From: Synechococcaceae bacterium WBB_10_009
GTDB lineage: Bacteria; Cyanobacteriota; Cyanobacteriia; PCC-6307; Cyanobiaceae
NCBI GenBank assembly: GCA_010030955.1
Contig: RHBP01000035.1
Coordinates: 1-13,051 of the forward strand
DNA length: 13,051 bases
Direction of reading: 5' to 3'
Of this stretch, positions 12,665-13,051 are shown one piece after another. Below the pieces are notes generated by a model. The model ran no database searches and had not been told where the DNA came from. It saw only the letters and a program-made list of their open reading frames with translations. How positions within the stretch are numbered: position 1 is the stretch's first letter; each line of letters begins with the position of its first letter. A program made the translations under genes and the position numbers.

Positions 12665-13051
12665 TCAGCCCTTGGCTTCGGCCTGGATCTTGGCGGCCTT
12701 GGCCTTCACCTCGTCGATGTTGCCCACCAGGTAGAAGGCGGCCTCGGGGAGGTGATCCAGCTCGCCGGCCAGGATCATGTTGAAGCCGGAGATGGTGTCG
12801 GCCAGCTTCACGTACTTGCCGGGCATGCCGGTGAAGATCTCAGCCACGAAGAAGGGCTGGGAGAGGAACTTCTCGATCTTGCGGGCGCGATCCACCGTGC
12901 GGCGGTCGTCCTCGGAGAGTTCGTCCAGGCCCAGGATCGCGATGATGTCCTGCAGTTCTTTGTAGCGCTGCAGGGTGGACTGCACGGCGCGGGCGGTGCG
13001 GTAGTGCTCATCGCCCACCACGGCGGGCTGAAGCATGGTGCTGGTGGAATC
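12665..13051 (-). CDS. atpD: ATP synthase F1 beta subunit, C-terminal 128 residues
   Basis: This is the C-terminal part of the catalytic beta subunit; the 5' part lies outside the window. The first residues seen are DSTSTMLQPAVVG, followed by the conserved ELQDIIAILGLDELSEDDR, RARKIEKFLSQPFFVAEIFTG and a C-terminal helical domain ending in a Lys/Ala-rich tail. It is the first gene of the beta-epsilon operon and lies 17 bp before atpC. The frame is open to the window edge, so it is partial only because of the cut. Confidence 0.98.
   Translation of the reverse strand, partial: DSTSTMLQPAVVGDEHYRTARAVQSTLQRYKELQDIIAILGLDELSEDDRRTVDRARKIEKFLSQPFFVAEIFTGMPGKYVKLADTISGFNMILAGELDHLPEAAFYLVGNIDEVKAKAAKIQAEAKG

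Noticed and set aside
1..13051. CRISPR arrays, tRNA or rRNA genes, transposases, phage genes
   Set aside because: No regular spaced repeats, cloverleaf sequence, transposase motif or phage-like protein was seen. Apart from the pepP inverted copy there is no sign of a mobile element.

Overview
This GC-rich window is very probably from a picocyanobacterium of the Cyanobium / high-GC Synechococcus type. Three things point that way: a PSRP-3/Ycf65 ribosomal protein gene, a HAD hydrolase of the cyanobacterial FDIDGVIRDV type, and an ATP synthase beta-epsilon gene pair that is followed at once by a terminator. The genus is inference. The window is gene-dense, and no gap without a gene exceeds about 100 bases.

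Left part (1-3524): a truncated Era-like GTPase gene (minus strand) lies back to back with pepP, a Xaa-Pro aminopeptidase gene (plus). pepP is broken in the middle by a perfect 59-bp inverted copy of its own upstream sequence, which shifts the frame by one. It converges on a HAD-family hydrolase (minus) that has no ATG or GTG start covering its catalytic Asp motif. Then comes the PSRP-3/Ycf65 gene (plus).

Centre (3549-8759, minus strand): six tightly packed genes read in the order small two-TM protein, FHA-TM protein, atypical Ser/Thr kinase with zinc ribbon, vWA protein, PP2C phosphatase with a TM segment, and TM protein with an NTF2-like C-terminus. Three junctions are GTGA stop/start overlaps. 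The kinase, vWA and PP2C trio is the triad known from tellurite-resistance-associated TerY-P systems and from E. coli yegI/yegK/yegL. Here it is joined to a membrane-anchored phosphothreonine reader.

Right part (8760-13051): divergent from the operon is a bifunctional class A penicillin-binding protein with an intact FHA domain before its membrane anchor. It converges on a minus-strand membrane protein that looks like a rhomboid without its catalytic His. The N-terminal domain of this protein resembles that of the last operon gene. Upstream of it lie a strong terminator, atpC and the truncated atpD.

The main hypothesis is that the cluster is a membrane phospho-signalling unit controlling peptidoglycan synthesis. 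The kinase and PP2C would set the phosphorylation state, the vWA protein would scaffold, and the FHA domains of the TM protein and of the PBP would read phosphothreonine. The two membrane proteins with a shared cytoplasmic domain may be further members. The architecture is read from the sequence; the coupling is inference.
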